Shown here piece after piece: positions 1 through 11,042 of a DNA stretch of 64,000 nucleotides. The position numbers were made by a program, and so were the translations under genes. The number at the start of each line of letters is the position of its first letter. Within the stretch, counting starts at the first letter, position 1. Below the pieces are notes generated by a model. The model was not told where the DNA came from and did not search any database. It saw only the letters and a program-made list of their open reading frames with translations. This stretch comes from Pollenia angustigena (taxonomy: Eukaryota; Arthropoda; Insecta; Diptera; Polleniidae): NCBI GenBank assembly GCA_930367215.1, contig OV884057.1, positions 102,697,284-102,761,283 of the forward strand, written 5' to 3'.

Positions 1-1464
1 GCATAGCTGAAAGTGTATTTATGAGATTTCTACTAAAAAAAGTCCTACTTTCAGAACCCGAAAATGGGTCAAAATCGAAATGGTGCTCTAATATGGACTA
101 ATAGGGTTGATAGTTTAGGTATTCTAGATTTCAGAACTATATAGTTTTTATTCAGAATTTGTATAGATTTTTTGTAATAGAGCATAGCTGAAAGTGTATT
201 TATGAGATTTCTACTAAAAAAAAGTCCTACTTTCAGAACCCGAAAATGGGTCAAAATCGAAATGGTGCTCTAATATGGACTAATAGGGTTGATAGTTTAG
301 GTATTCTAGATTTCAGAACTATATAGTTTTTATTCAGAATTTGTATAGATTTTTTGTAATAGAGCATAGCTGAAAGTGTATTTATGAGATTTCTACTAAA
401 AAAAAGTCCTACTTTCAGAACCCGAAAATGGGTCAAAATCGAAATGGTGCTCTAATATGGACTAATAGGGTTGATAGTTTAGGTATTCTAGATTTCAGAA
501 CTATATAGTTTTTATCAGAATTTGTATAGATTTTTTGTAATAGAGCATAGCTGAAAGTGTATTTATGAGATTTCTACTAAAAAAAGTCCTACTTTCAGAA
601 CCCGAAAATGGGTCAAAATCGAAATGGTGCTCTAATATGGACTAATAGGGTTGATAGTTTAGGTATTCTAGATTTCAGAACTATGCTAGTTTTTATTCAG
701 AATTTGTATAGATTTTTTGTAATAGAGCATAGCTGAAGTGTATTTATGAGATTTCTACTAAAAAAAAGTCCTACTTTCAGAACCCGAAAATGGGTCAAAA
801 TCGAAATGTAGCTCTAATATGGACTAATAGGGTTGATAGTTTAGGTATTCTAGATTTCAGAACTATGTAGTTTTTATTCAGAATTTGTATAGATTTTTTG
901 TAATAGAGCATAGCTGAAAGTGTATTTATGAGATTTCTACTAAAAAAAAGTCCTACTTTCAGAACCCGAAAATGGGTCAAAATCGAAATGGTGCTCTAAT
1001 ATGGACTAATAGGGTTGATAGTTTAGGTATTCTAGATTTCAGAACTATGTAGTTTTTATTCAGAATTTGTATAGATTTTTTGTAATAGAGCATAGCTGAA
1101 AGTGTATTTATGAGATTTCTACTAAAAAAAAGTCCTACTTTCAGAACCCGAAAATGGGTCAAAATCGAAATGGTGCTCTAATATGGACTAATAGGGTTGA
1201 TAGTTTAGGTATTCTAGATTTCAGAACTATATAGTTTTTATTCAGAATTTGTATAGATTTTTTGTAATAGAGCATAGCTGAAAGTGTATTTATGAGATTT
1301 CTACTAAAAAAAAGTCCTACTTTCAGAACCCGAAAATGGGTCAAAATCGAAATGGTGCTCTTATATGGACTAATAGGGTTGATAGTTTAGGTATTCTAGA
1401 TTTCAGAACTATATAGTTTTTATTCAGAATTTGTATAGATTTTTTGTAATAGAGCATAGTTGAA
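1..1464 (-). repeat. Left arm: 182-bp tandem repeat array, about 8 copies
   Basis: Each unit contains the landmark AGCATAGCTGAAAGTGTATT and then a poly-A tract before GTCCTACTTTCAG. It is the reverse complement of the units at 8450-10640. Copies differ by single substitutions or 1-2 base indels, for example a missing T near 514, GCTAGT near 684 and a missing A near 735, so the array is young or homogenised. The array begins before base 1. Its inner end is about 1464, where the sequence departs into unique AT-rich DNA. Each unit has a 61-codon open frame on the minus strand, which I read as a by-product of the repeat. Confidence 0.95.
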
Positions 1465-2741
1465 AGTTGAATTATTTTTATTTAGTTTATATTCAAAATT
1501 CGTACTCATTTGCTTGGTAGTCAGTACCATCTCAATTTTGAGGGGAAAATAAATGACATTCTCTTTTCCCCTCTCTCTCTCTCCCACAAAACCAAGACTT
1601 TGTAAAGTAAACTTTGAGTGCCAGAAACAGGGCTGCCATTTTTTTTTTTAATGTTTAAATTTTTTTATTTTTTGACATTTTTATTTTTTATTCATTTTTC
1701 AAAATATTCTATTAACATTTACACAAATTTTAACTCATAATAACACGTCAAGAAGTTCTTATTGTATTTTATTTCAAATGCGAGTTTTAGAAGGGTTCAT
1801 TATTGAAATAAATTAATTCAACTTCCATAACGATATTTTGGAGATACAAATTTGTAATTAAGGGATAAGATTCGGAAACTAGGGCAACTAGATCCCTGCA
1901 AATGCAATTGAAAGAAAAACTATTTAGAAAGAGGGGAAAAGCTTTTAACAAAATTGAGATTTTGATATTAATTCTTAAGAAAAAAAGGCTTGTTTAGGTA
2001 CCATGTACCATGTTCTGTATTTTTCGATATGAAAACTAATGCAAATAAAAAAATATACTTATATAACTATTAAAAAATAACGGTTTACGAATTTAAGGAG
2101 AAGTAATGTTAAAGCTTTAATTTTAGGTAAATTTAAAACGTAAAACCATTAGTATTTTAATAAGTGCAAACTTTTTAAGAAGTAAGGTAATGTCTTACAA
2201 GTTATAAATAATAAGTAAAATTGATTTAAAATTATAATTAAAAACAAAATATACATTAAAAATGAAAACTCAATTGTTTAAATTTATTGTAAAAATTTTT
2301 TACTTAAAGTATAAGAAAATGTTCATCCAAAATCACATATACAAATATAAAGACTTTACCTCAGAAAATGGATTATTTGAACAAATATTTAAATATGTTA
2401 ACGATTTAAAACAAAGGCATAACGTTTTAAGTTATGTGGCGTGTAGTATTCGTAATAAAAGCAAGTCTATAAATATATAACAACCGTAGTAAGTAAATCT
2501 TTTAATATACCGAAATTTTCGAAATATTTATAATTTATTATGGCATATTTTTATAATATCGTTAATTTGTAAATGTTTTAGCTTTAAAGTGTTTTTTTTA
2601 AATGTTAGGCCGACGGAACGTACTTTTTCAGACCGAACTAAGACGAACTTCGGTTAATTTTTTAAAAGTTCGGCCAAACCCGAACCGAAACGTCAAAATT
2701 TAATGAAAAAAAATATTACTTTTTTATATTACGTAAAAAAA
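1465..2741. other. Interior of foldback element, AT-rich, no convincing gene
   Basis: Contains a T-rich stretch, a CT microsatellite-like run near 1561-1585, and a 72-codon open frame at 2262-2480. That frame is lysine- and isoleucine-rich, has no recognisable motif and fits chance in AT-rich DNA, though it could be a 5' exon of the downstream transposase. At 2617-2692 a TTCGG/CCGAA-rich segment is partly self-complementary and may be a degraded short palindromic element. Confidence 0.5.
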
Positions 2742-3418
2742 TTGAAGCACAGCCGCGAATAACGTTTGTACGTATACAAAATACATAAATTTTTTTAGGA
2801 ACACAAAAAATGTTTTTAACAAGCATGATAATTAATTTTTTATTTTTTTTAATTATCAAAAATAAAAACTTTTATGCAAGATATCATGAAGTTTTAATTT
2901 TAAATAACATGTAAATTTACAGTTTATAACTTTATTTTAGTAAAAAAACATTTCATAACCACAATTGCAATGTCATTTAAAACGTTTTTCCATTACGCAA
3001 ACGGCTTTTACAACGATATTCCACGTTGCAAACCACTTCGTTTGTATAATTTTGTTAAGCTTCCTACAGACGATTGCCAGATCTTACAACAATGTTGTCA
3101 TTTTTCTGACAATGGTGCCATTGTCAGATGCATTAATTTTACACATCTTCCAAATGAAAATGAGCTTACAATGTTCACTTTTAGGCAATTTTAATGACAA
3201 CATTGTAAGATCTGACCATCGTCTGTACGAAGCTTTAGTAACTTACAATGTTCTTTCACTGGCTGACTTTATATATCTTATTTTGATGGAGTTAGTGTGA
3301 TCAATTTTGGGTGCTTTGATGTAATAAAGAGATTAAGAGAGTAATATTAACGATATTCTGCAAAAAACAGTTTTTACAAAATGTGGTTTTTACTACGTTA
3401 TTCGCGGCTTTGCTTCAA
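2742..3418. mobile_element. MITE with terminal inverted repeats, about 677 bp
   Basis: The left end TTGAAGCACAGCCGCGAAT continues into AACGT. It is matched by its reverse complement ending TTCGCGGCTTTGCTTCAA at 3400-3418, with one mismatch. Inside is a second strong hairpin, 3057-3235, whose arms share AGATCTTACAA and GACGAT blocks. No transposase is visible, so the element is non-autonomous. The overlapping short open frames at 2965-3300 and 2970-3194 are explained by this repeat structure and are not called as genes. Confidence 0.8.
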
Positions 3419-3491
3419 TAAGTGAAAAGTTATGACTTCAACAATGAATATCCCTATGTAACAAACATAGCTGTTCAGTGTAAATATTTTT

Positions 3492-3637
3492 ATTATACAC
3501 AATACCACAAAGTCTTAAGTGTTTTACGAAAATGCTACTATAAGTTGCTATTGTTTTTTTTTTTTAAATTTTCAAACAATAATTAGATCAGGGAAGCATT
3601 TTCGTAAAATACTTTGGACTTTGTGGGATAGTGTAAA
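3492..3637. mobile_element. Small hairpin MITE
   Basis: The arm at 3493-3536 (TTATACACAATACCACAAAG, then ACGAAAATGCT) pairs with the arm at 3595-3636 (AGCATTTTCGTAAAATAC, then CTTTGTGGGATAGTGTAA). About 42 bp pair with few mismatches around a loop of about 60 bp. It is non-coding and sits between two other MITEs. Confidence 0.65.
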
Positions 3638-3726
3638 ACGCCCTTTAAATATTAGAAATAAATTTGTTTTATTTTTTGTTCATAAATGTTGAATAATTTA
3701 TGCTTTCATATACATATTTAAATAAT

Positions 3727-3997
3727 CAGGTATGTGATGGAAATCGATTTTAAAAACGAAACGATTTGAAACCGAAAATATCGTTTTCAGTATCTTTTAA
3801 AATGGATTTTAAATACATATTCATTTTATTTTCAGCTTTTAAACTTTTTAATTTTATATAATATACGTTAACTGTAGTGTATTCTGAACGAAAATTGAAG
3901 ACTATAATTCAGAAATGGATTTTTAAAATCCCTCGAAATTCATCACACCTTTTAAAAACGTTCGTTTTGAAATCGATCGATTTTCATCACATACCTG
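3727..3997. mobile_element. 271-bp MITE, CAGGTATG termini, AAT duplication
   Basis: It starts CAGGTATGTGATGGAAATCG and ends CGATTTTCATCACATACCTG, a near-perfect inverted pair. The trinucleotide AAT flanks both sides (3724-3726 and 3998-4000), a possible 3-bp target duplication. The interior is AT-rich and non-coding. A second element with CAG...CTG ends and flanking AAT occurs at 22778-22897. Confidence 0.8.
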
Positions 3998-4477
3998 AAT
4001 ATTTCCAATTAAATTTTCAATCATCCAAAGCGATACATATATAATATTCACTATTTCTGTATACCTATACATATTCAATTTTTTGAAATTTCATATATTT
4101 ATCTTAATTTCAAATAAAATTATTAAAAACTTTTTTATTTTATATTTAATAGTATAAATTTATAAATATTAAAATACTTCTTAAAATTGTTTATGAATAT
4201 TATTTATTGTTATTAAATGAAGGGGAAATATAATGAAAGAAAAATATATGAGATACTTTAGAAATTAAAAAGATAGAAGAAAAAACGAAATTGTTGCTCT
4301 TATTGTAAACGAAGATTTTTTTAAAGAAAACATTTAACTTAATAGAATGTGAACAAAAATAAAATTGTAATTTTTTTTTTATGACAAACAAAATATTGAA
4401 AAAAATTGTTTTAAAATAAATTTCAATGGAAAACTAATAACTGATTTATTTTTGTTTCAAATAAGACAATTTAAAAT
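3998..4477. other. AT-rich spacer, nothing recognised
   Basis: Between two MITEs. There is only A/T-rich sequence and one 63-codon minus-strand open frame (4200-4391) of low complexity (Phe/Lys/Ile/Asn). I see no gene. Confidence 0.5.
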
Positions 4478-5353
4478 CAGGGTTTAAAATGCTATCGCCA
4501 TATTAGCAAAAGCAGCCAAATTTTGCCTTTTTCCTATTTAAAAAAAAATCAAAAAAAAAAAAGCCGACAAGTTCCACTGCTAAAAAAGCCCACACTTTTC
4601 AAAAGCAGCAGCAAAATAAACACACTGTTTTTGAAAAGTAACCTTTTAATGGACACTGCTTTTTCCAACTATTGCTTTTTTAACAATAGCAAAAATTTCT
4701 TATTTGATGGAACTCAAAAAGCAACGGCAATAACTTTTCTGTTGTAGGGGAAAATATGTAGGAAAGATAATGAAACAAAAAGATTCTGTCAAACAGCCGC
4801 CAAATCAAAAACCACTGCATGCTAATAGCCGCAAAATAGGAGATAAAAGCAGCGCAAAGGTAGCTGAAAGGCACATGATCGACGAAGACAAGTGATATTT
4901 TTCATGCAAAACAAATACAACAAGAATTTGTTTTTGTTTCTATACAATAAAAAATCCAACAGACACTTTGGCTGGTTGCCTTTATTAAAAATATTAAAAA
5001 AAAAAAACCAAAATACACACACACACATTTCGTGCTATAGTCATGCAAACTGTCGAGCAACCACAACATTGCTGCAACATTACTGAAGAAAGGCAAAAAT
5101 TTATTTTTCCTCACCACCAGTATTTTTTCGTTGTAATCTGCCTTTTTGCAGAGCTAATAGCTCTGCTCAGACTGCTTTTAGCACCCACTTCAGCGGCTTT
5201 TTGTTATTACCAGCCAGAGAAGAATTTTTAGATTTGCTTTTTTGCACAAGCGAAAAACAAAACATTGGCTATTGGAAAAAAATTAAAAATTTCAAAAGCA
5301 GTGGCAAAAGCAAAAATAAAAAGCAGCCAGCTGATGGATGCTTTTAAACCCTG
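4478..5353. mobile_element. hAT-type MITE, 876 bp, 8-bp target duplication
   Basis: The ends are CAGGGTTTAAAATGC and, inverted, GCTTTTAAACCCTG. The 8-mer TTTAAAAT lies immediately outside both ends, at 4470-4477 and 5354-5361. CAGGG/CCCTG termini with an 8-bp duplication are diagnostic of hAT transposons. Subterminal regions are rich in AAAAGCAG-type motifs on both strands, as expected of transposase-binding repeats. No intact transposase is present, and the overlapping short frames between 4523 and 5231 are by-products. Confidence 0.85.
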
Positions 5354-5648
5354 TTTAAAATAAGAGCAAATTAATTTTATTTTTTATTATTTTCATGTTT
5401 ACAGTTATGATATTGTCCATAGGTAACAAACATGTATTATCATACAATATTTTAATAAAAAAAAAAACAAAACAAAGTCATAAAGTTGTAGCAAATAGAA
5501 CCAATACCACCCAATTCTGCAAAGGCAAAAGTGTTTATTTTTTAAAATAAATAATATTTTTTTAAACACAAAATTTTTATAGTTTTGCGCTAATATTTAA
5601 TGATTTAAATTTCTATCTACTTATTTGTTTCATTCGTTTTACTATTAG

Positions 5649-8616
5649 GAAACCAAAAATATAAATATTGATCAAATTTCAAATTCGTTTAAATCCTTCT
5701 GTGAAAACAAAAATTTGTTGCCGATATTTTTTGAAGTAATGACGCTTTTTGAAATTATTACATCACAGGATATTTCAATTAAAAGCACGGAGTTTAATAA
5801 AAAGATTAGCCCTACTTCATTCGACTCAATTGACAGCGAGTTTCTTAATTATTTGCTAAACTCAACCGAAATTGAATTGCAAGATCCATTTTCTAAAGCC
5901 CCTCGAAAGACGGAAGACAATTTTAAGCCAGTTCCTATTCCGCGCGTAGTAGACTACGAAATTTTTGATGCAAAAGATTTCAATTCACTTTTGAACACAA
6001 ATTTGACTTCAGCTTTAATCAAGTCTATTGATAACTCGCATATAACTCAAGATAGCACCAATGAATTTTGCAGTTTTAAATTACCATTCACATCCACAAA
6101 ATTATCGGATATTGAAGTTACTGATGACAGCAACAAGGTAGCCGAATATTGCATAATTCGTAATAAAATTGATATACCAAAATCCCCGACCAGCAGGGTA
6201 TTAACACACAAAAATAGAAGCCGAAAAACCGCAAAAACTGTAAAAAGTTATTCGATTAAAGCTGGACAATTTAAAATTTTCAAACAACAAAAAATGTTTT
6301 TAGATGAATATTTCGGAGACAAAAAAACCAATGAATTCGTGAAATACGTTGAGGATCTTGTCAGAGAAAATTATAAATTATTAAATAATATTTGTCCAAT
6401 AAATTTCAAATCATTTGGTTTTAATAAAGATTGCACAATTTTGCGATTGTACGCATACTGCATATATGTTGATCAACGTTGTCGCAGGTATAAATTTGTA
6501 CTTCAATTTTATAGCGAGCAAATAAATGTAGAAGTGTTTACGGACTCACAGCAAATTATTCATCCGCGCAATGTTCGTAGAAATCAGCAGGTCAGAGCTG
6601 TAAGACGAAAAGTTGTAAAAGGTGAAATGAAAAACGATTTCGCTTCTAATTATTGAAATAAACAATTTATTAAATTATCGAAATCATTGCGTGATGTCGG
6701 AAATATGGGATCAGTGGTAACTAATGACGTTGCTAGGAAAATGCGGTCGGAATCCTTAAAAAGATATGATAGAGATAATGATCCATTCATCGACATTAGT
6801 TTAATGCAAAGGGATAAATATTGGTCATTATTTATACAAAAAATCTCCAACCCAATGGAAATATATTTGTTTTCTAGGGAACAGCTCAACCTTACGCAAA
6901 CAAATGGACGAAAACTCCTTAAAATGAGTAGAAACTCGCTTTTTGTAGATTCCACGGGCGGTGTTGTAGCCAAATTTGATAAATATTCAAAAAGAATATT
7001 TTTATACAGTATAGTTATGCACATTAAAAGAAAAAAGGGAAAAGGAATTTTAATTCCAATTGCAGAAGCCCTTACTTGTAGGCATTTTGAAGAGGACATA
7101 AAAAAATTTTTTATGGAATTAAAGGTATTTTGTGTCACAAATAAAATATTGTGGCCAATTACAAAACGAGTTGTTTTAGACTGGAGTTGGGCATTAATTA
7201 ATTCTACCATAAAAATTTTTAATAACAATATAGCTGATGTCAATAATTATTTGGCAAAATGTTATTTGTTTTTAAATGGCAAAAAAAGATCTTTGAATTT
7301 TGTTATAGTTCAAATTTGTTGTTGTCATTTCATAAGAATTGTTGTTAAAGATATAGAAAATCTTGCTGAAAATGAAGATCAGGTGAGATTTTTTAAATCG
7401 ATAATGATAAAAGCCATTAATATTTCGAATATTGAAGAAATTTGGGTATGGTTCGACGCAATATGTATTATACTTTTAAGTCACATAAAAAACTTTTTTT
7501 TTTTATGATGCTTTTAACAAAATAAAATCCTTTAATATTGACGAATTTACTGATGATTCTTCATCAGAAAAATCGTCGTCATATCCAAAGGTCGAATGTA
7601 AAGCACAGTATGCAAAAAGTCCTTTTTATAGACGAGCTTTGCAAATATTTCTAAGAATAAAAGATAAAGTTAATAATTCATGTAAAGACGGTTCTTTAAA
7701 TAATTTAAAAAATGAAAAATTTTTAGACCTAATTTTGACTAAATGGATGCCATATGTCGTTTTATGGTCAAATATAATGGGAAAGTTTGTTGACAATAGT
7801 GGAAGCAGAATTTCAAATAGCCCTGCAGAGGGATATTTTTCAATACTGAAGAATAAAACTTTGAAAGGTGATAGAAATATAAGAGCTTCTAAGTATGTTC
7901 GCCAATCGTTTGAATACATTCAAGCTAAAATGAATGAGGTGGAATGTGAACATCTTTTAATCCAAACAAAAGAAAGTAAAATCAAAAAAAGTAATACCTA
8001 TTTAGTGCAAGAGACTTGGAAAAGTACACCAAAAAAAGTTAGAGAAAATATAAATAACACAATGGTTATTGGAGAAAAATGTTTTAAAAATAATGTAAGG
8101 CTTCCAAGAAAAATAAGAAATATAAAAATTCTTATTGGTAAATATGATCCTATTTTTCAATATGTAGATGGAAAAATAAAATCATTTAGAACTGCGTCAA
8201 TTCTCCTTAATGAATTAGAATCGTTAAATCCACGAAAAGAAATTTTTAATCATATATTGGAAATTTATATTTACCTAATCGTTTTTGAAAATCGTATGAA
8301 GAATGTGGGAATAAGTACATGTGAGGAGGGCGAGGCAATTTTTTTTCTTAAAAATTGTTCTTTAGATCTTACAAATATTTTTGAAATCAAGACAAAGCAA
8401 ATTTTTATAATACCTATATTACGATCAAGTTATTTTTTGCAAATTTCATTGAAAGTAGGACTTTTTTTTAGTAGAAATCTCATAAATACACTTTCAGCTA
8501 TGCTCTATTACAAAAAATCTATACAAATTCTGAATAAAAACTATATAGTTCTGAAATCTAGAATACCTAAACTATCAACCCTATTAGTCCATATTAGAGC
8601 ACCATTTCGATTTTGA
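5649..8616 (+). pseudogene. MULE/NOF-like transposase, broken by one stop and one frameshift
   Basis: Probable transposase of the foldback element. An open frame follows a splice-acceptor-like pyrimidine tract and AG at 5648. The first ATG is at 5739. The frame runs to a TGA at 6654-6656, continues in the same frame to about 7503, and is then broken in an 11-T run (7494-7504). It resumes one frame over and stays open to 8616. Candidate DDE residues: Asp in VDSTGG (6948), Asp in LDWSWA (7179), a CCCH motif near 7318, and Glu in NSPAEGYF (7828). The layout D, D, CxxH-like, E agrees with MULEs. The last 55 codons are encoded by the first 182-bp repeat unit, so the stop codon lies inside the array. 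With the stop and frameshift ignored it would be about 970 residues. The homopolymer frameshift could be a sequencing error. The family call is by motif layout only. Confidence 0.6.
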
Positions 8617-10640
8617 CCCATTTTCGGGTTCTGAAAGTAGGACTTTTTTTTAGTAGAAATCTCATAAATACACTTTCAGCTATGCTCTATTACAAAAAAT
8701 CTATACAAATTCTGAATAAAAACTATATAGTTCTGAAATCTAGAATACCTAAACTATCAACCCTATTAGTCCATATTAGAGCACCATTTCGATTTTGACC
8801 CATTTTCGGGTTCTGAAAGTAGGACTTTTTTTTAGTAGAAATCTCATAAATACACTTTCAGCTATGCTCTATTACAAAAAATCTATACAAATTCTGAATA
8901 AAAACTATATAGTTCTGAAATCTAGAATACCTAAACTATCAACCCTATTAGTCCATATTAGAGCACCATTTCGATTTTGACCCATTTTCGGGTTCTGAAA
9001 GTAGGACTTTTTTTTAGTAGAAATCTCATAAATACACTTTCAGCTATGCTCTATTACAAAAAATCTATACAAATTCTGAATAAAAACTATATAGTTCTGA
9101 AATCTAGAATACCTAAACTATCAACCCTATTAGTCCATATTAGAGCACCATTTCGATTTTGACCCATTTTCGGGTTCTGAAAGTAGGACTTTTTTTTAGT
9201 AGAAATCTCATAAATACACTTTCAGCTATGCTCTATTACAAAAAATCTATACAAATTCTGAATAAAAACTATATAGTTCTGAAATCTAGAATACCTAAAC
9301 TATCAACCCTATTAGTCCATATTAGAGCACCATTTCGATTTTGACCCATTTTCGGGTTCTGAAAGTAGGACTTTTTTTTAGTAGAAATCTCATAAATACA
9401 CTTTCAGCTATGCTCTATTACAAAAAATCTATACAAATTCTGAATAAAAACTACATAGTTCTGAAATCTAGAATACCTAAACTATCAACCCTATTAGTCC
9501 ATATTAGAGCACCATTTCGATTTTGACCCATTTTCGGGTTCTGAAAGTAGGACTTTTTTTTAGTAGAAATCTCATAAATACACTTTCAGCTATGCTCTAT
9601 TACAAAAAATCTATACAAATTCTGAATAAAAACTACATAGTTCTGAAATCTAGAATACCTAAACTATCAACCCTATTAGTCCATATTAGAGCACCATTTC
9701 GATTTTGACCCATTTTCGGGTTCTGAAAGTAGGACTTTTTTTTAGTAGAAATCTCATAAATACACTTTCAGCTATGCTCTATTACAAAAAATCTATACAA
9801 ATTCTGAATAAAAACTATATAGTTCTGAAATCTAGAATACCTAAACTATCAACCCTATTAGTCCATATTAGAGCACCATTTCGATTTTGACCCATTTTCG
9901 GGTTCTGAAAGTAGGACTTTTTTTTAGTAGAAATCTCATAAATACACTTTCAGCTATGCTCTATTACAAAAAATCTATACAAATTCTGAATAAAAACTAT
10001 ATAGTTCTGAAATCTAGAATACCTAAACTATCAACCCTATTAGTCCATATTAGAGCACCATTTCGATTTTGACCCATTTTCGGGTTCTGAAAGTAGGACT
10101 TTTGTTTAGTAGAAATCTCATAAATACACTTTCAGCTATGCTCTATTACAAAAAATCTATACAAATTCTGAATAAAAACTATATAGTTCTGAAATCTAGA
10201 ATACCTAAACTATCAACCCTATTAGTCCATATTAGAGCACCATTTCGATTTTGACCCATTTTCGGGTTCTGAAAGTAGGACTTTTTTTTAGTAGAAATCT
10301 CATAAATACACTTTCAGCTATGCTCTATTACAAAAAATCTATACAAATTCTGAATAAAAACTACATAGTTCTGAAATCTAGAATACCTAAACTATCAACC
10401 CTATTAGTCCATATTAGAGCACCATTTCGATTTTGACCCATTTTCGGGTTCTGAAAGTAGGACTTTTTTTTAGTAGAAATCTCATAAATACACTTTCAGC
10501 TATGCTCTATTACAAAAAATCTATACAAATTCTGAATAAAAACTATATAGTTCTGAAATCTAGAATACCTAAACTATCAACCCTATTAGTCCATATTAGA
10601 GCACCATTTCGATTTTGACCCATTTTCGGGTTCTGAAAGA
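8450..10640 (+). repeat. Right arm: 182-bp tandem repeat array, 12 units
   Basis: TGAAAGTAGGACTTTTTTTT recurs at 8450, 8632 and every 182 bp to 10452. A 13th, altered start (TGAAAGAAGG) at 10634 marks the outer boundary. Units are nearly identical: most differences are TATATAG versus TACATAG, plus a T-to-G change at 10104. The array is the exact inverted counterpart of the array at 1-1464 and forms the other arm of the foldback element. Each unit keeps a 61-codon open frame because 182 is not a multiple of three and the frames tile; I do not regard these as genes. Confidence 0.96.
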
Positions 10641-11042
10641 AGGACTTTTTTTAATTGTAATTTATTTCCGAGCCAAATTGTTTAAATAAAAAATAAATGT
10701 TTTATTAATAATTCTGAATTAACGTTTTTAAATTTATTTTTGTCTCAAATTATTTATTTTTGGCAAAAAACATCCATTCTGTTGTCTTAACAGTCTTTAA
10801 GTATGAACTATGTTAACAGAAGTTGCTTGTGTACAGGAAACTTGATAGGCAAAAAAACGAAGCTAACTGACGGAGCTAACTTCACACACATCCCATCCAC
10901 CGTGCTTGATGCATAGCCCCAGGGGGTTTTATTTTAAATTTTTTATTATAGATTCCATTCAAAAATAATATTGAAAGCTCTATCACTTCACGGTAATCAC
11001 CTCACACAATTGGTTTTTCGAGTTCAGAGAGATAAAAGCTAA
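10641..11042. other. Flank between foldback arm and transposase fossil
   Basis: No open frame of note. 10641-10800 is AT-rich. 10800-11042 includes a GC-richer patch (10860-10935) that may be the decayed 3' part of the minus-strand transposase fossil. Confidence 0.4.

Larger units (their letters stand above)
1..10650 (+). mobile_element. Foldback-like DNA transposon (MULE/NOF-type), left end outside window
   Basis: Two arrays of the same 182-bp repeat lie in opposite orientation, at 1-1464 and 8450-10640, and enclose about 7 kb that includes a transposase-like coding region at 5649-8616. Long inverted arms made of internal tandem repeats define the Foldback (FB) class in Drosophila. The known FB coding partner, NOF, belongs to the Mutator-like (MULE) superfamily, and the enclosed protein has a DDE layout consistent with that. 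The left terminus is beyond the window, so no target duplication can be tested. The left half of the interior carries four later MITE insertions. The class is a structural inference; I see no nucleotide similarity to Drosophila FB arms. Confidence 0.65.

Noticed and set aside
2262..2480. 72-codon frame as a first exon of the foldback transposase
   Set aside because: No clear splice donor before its stop and no recognisable sequence; possible but unsupported.
4523..5231. Several 60-74 codon frames on both strands
   Set aside because: They lie in the hAT MITE, are low complexity, and mirror its inverted repeats.
8613..10618. Tandem 61-codon open frames, repeated in each 182-bp unit (and on the minus strand at 69-1344)
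   Set aside because: Identical frames follow from the repeat itself; no initiation context, motif or codon signature. Treated as a by-product, except that the first unit supplies the end of the transposase frame.
1..10640. CRISPR-like array
   Set aside because: The 182-bp repeats are contiguous without spacers, and the organism is a eukaryote.
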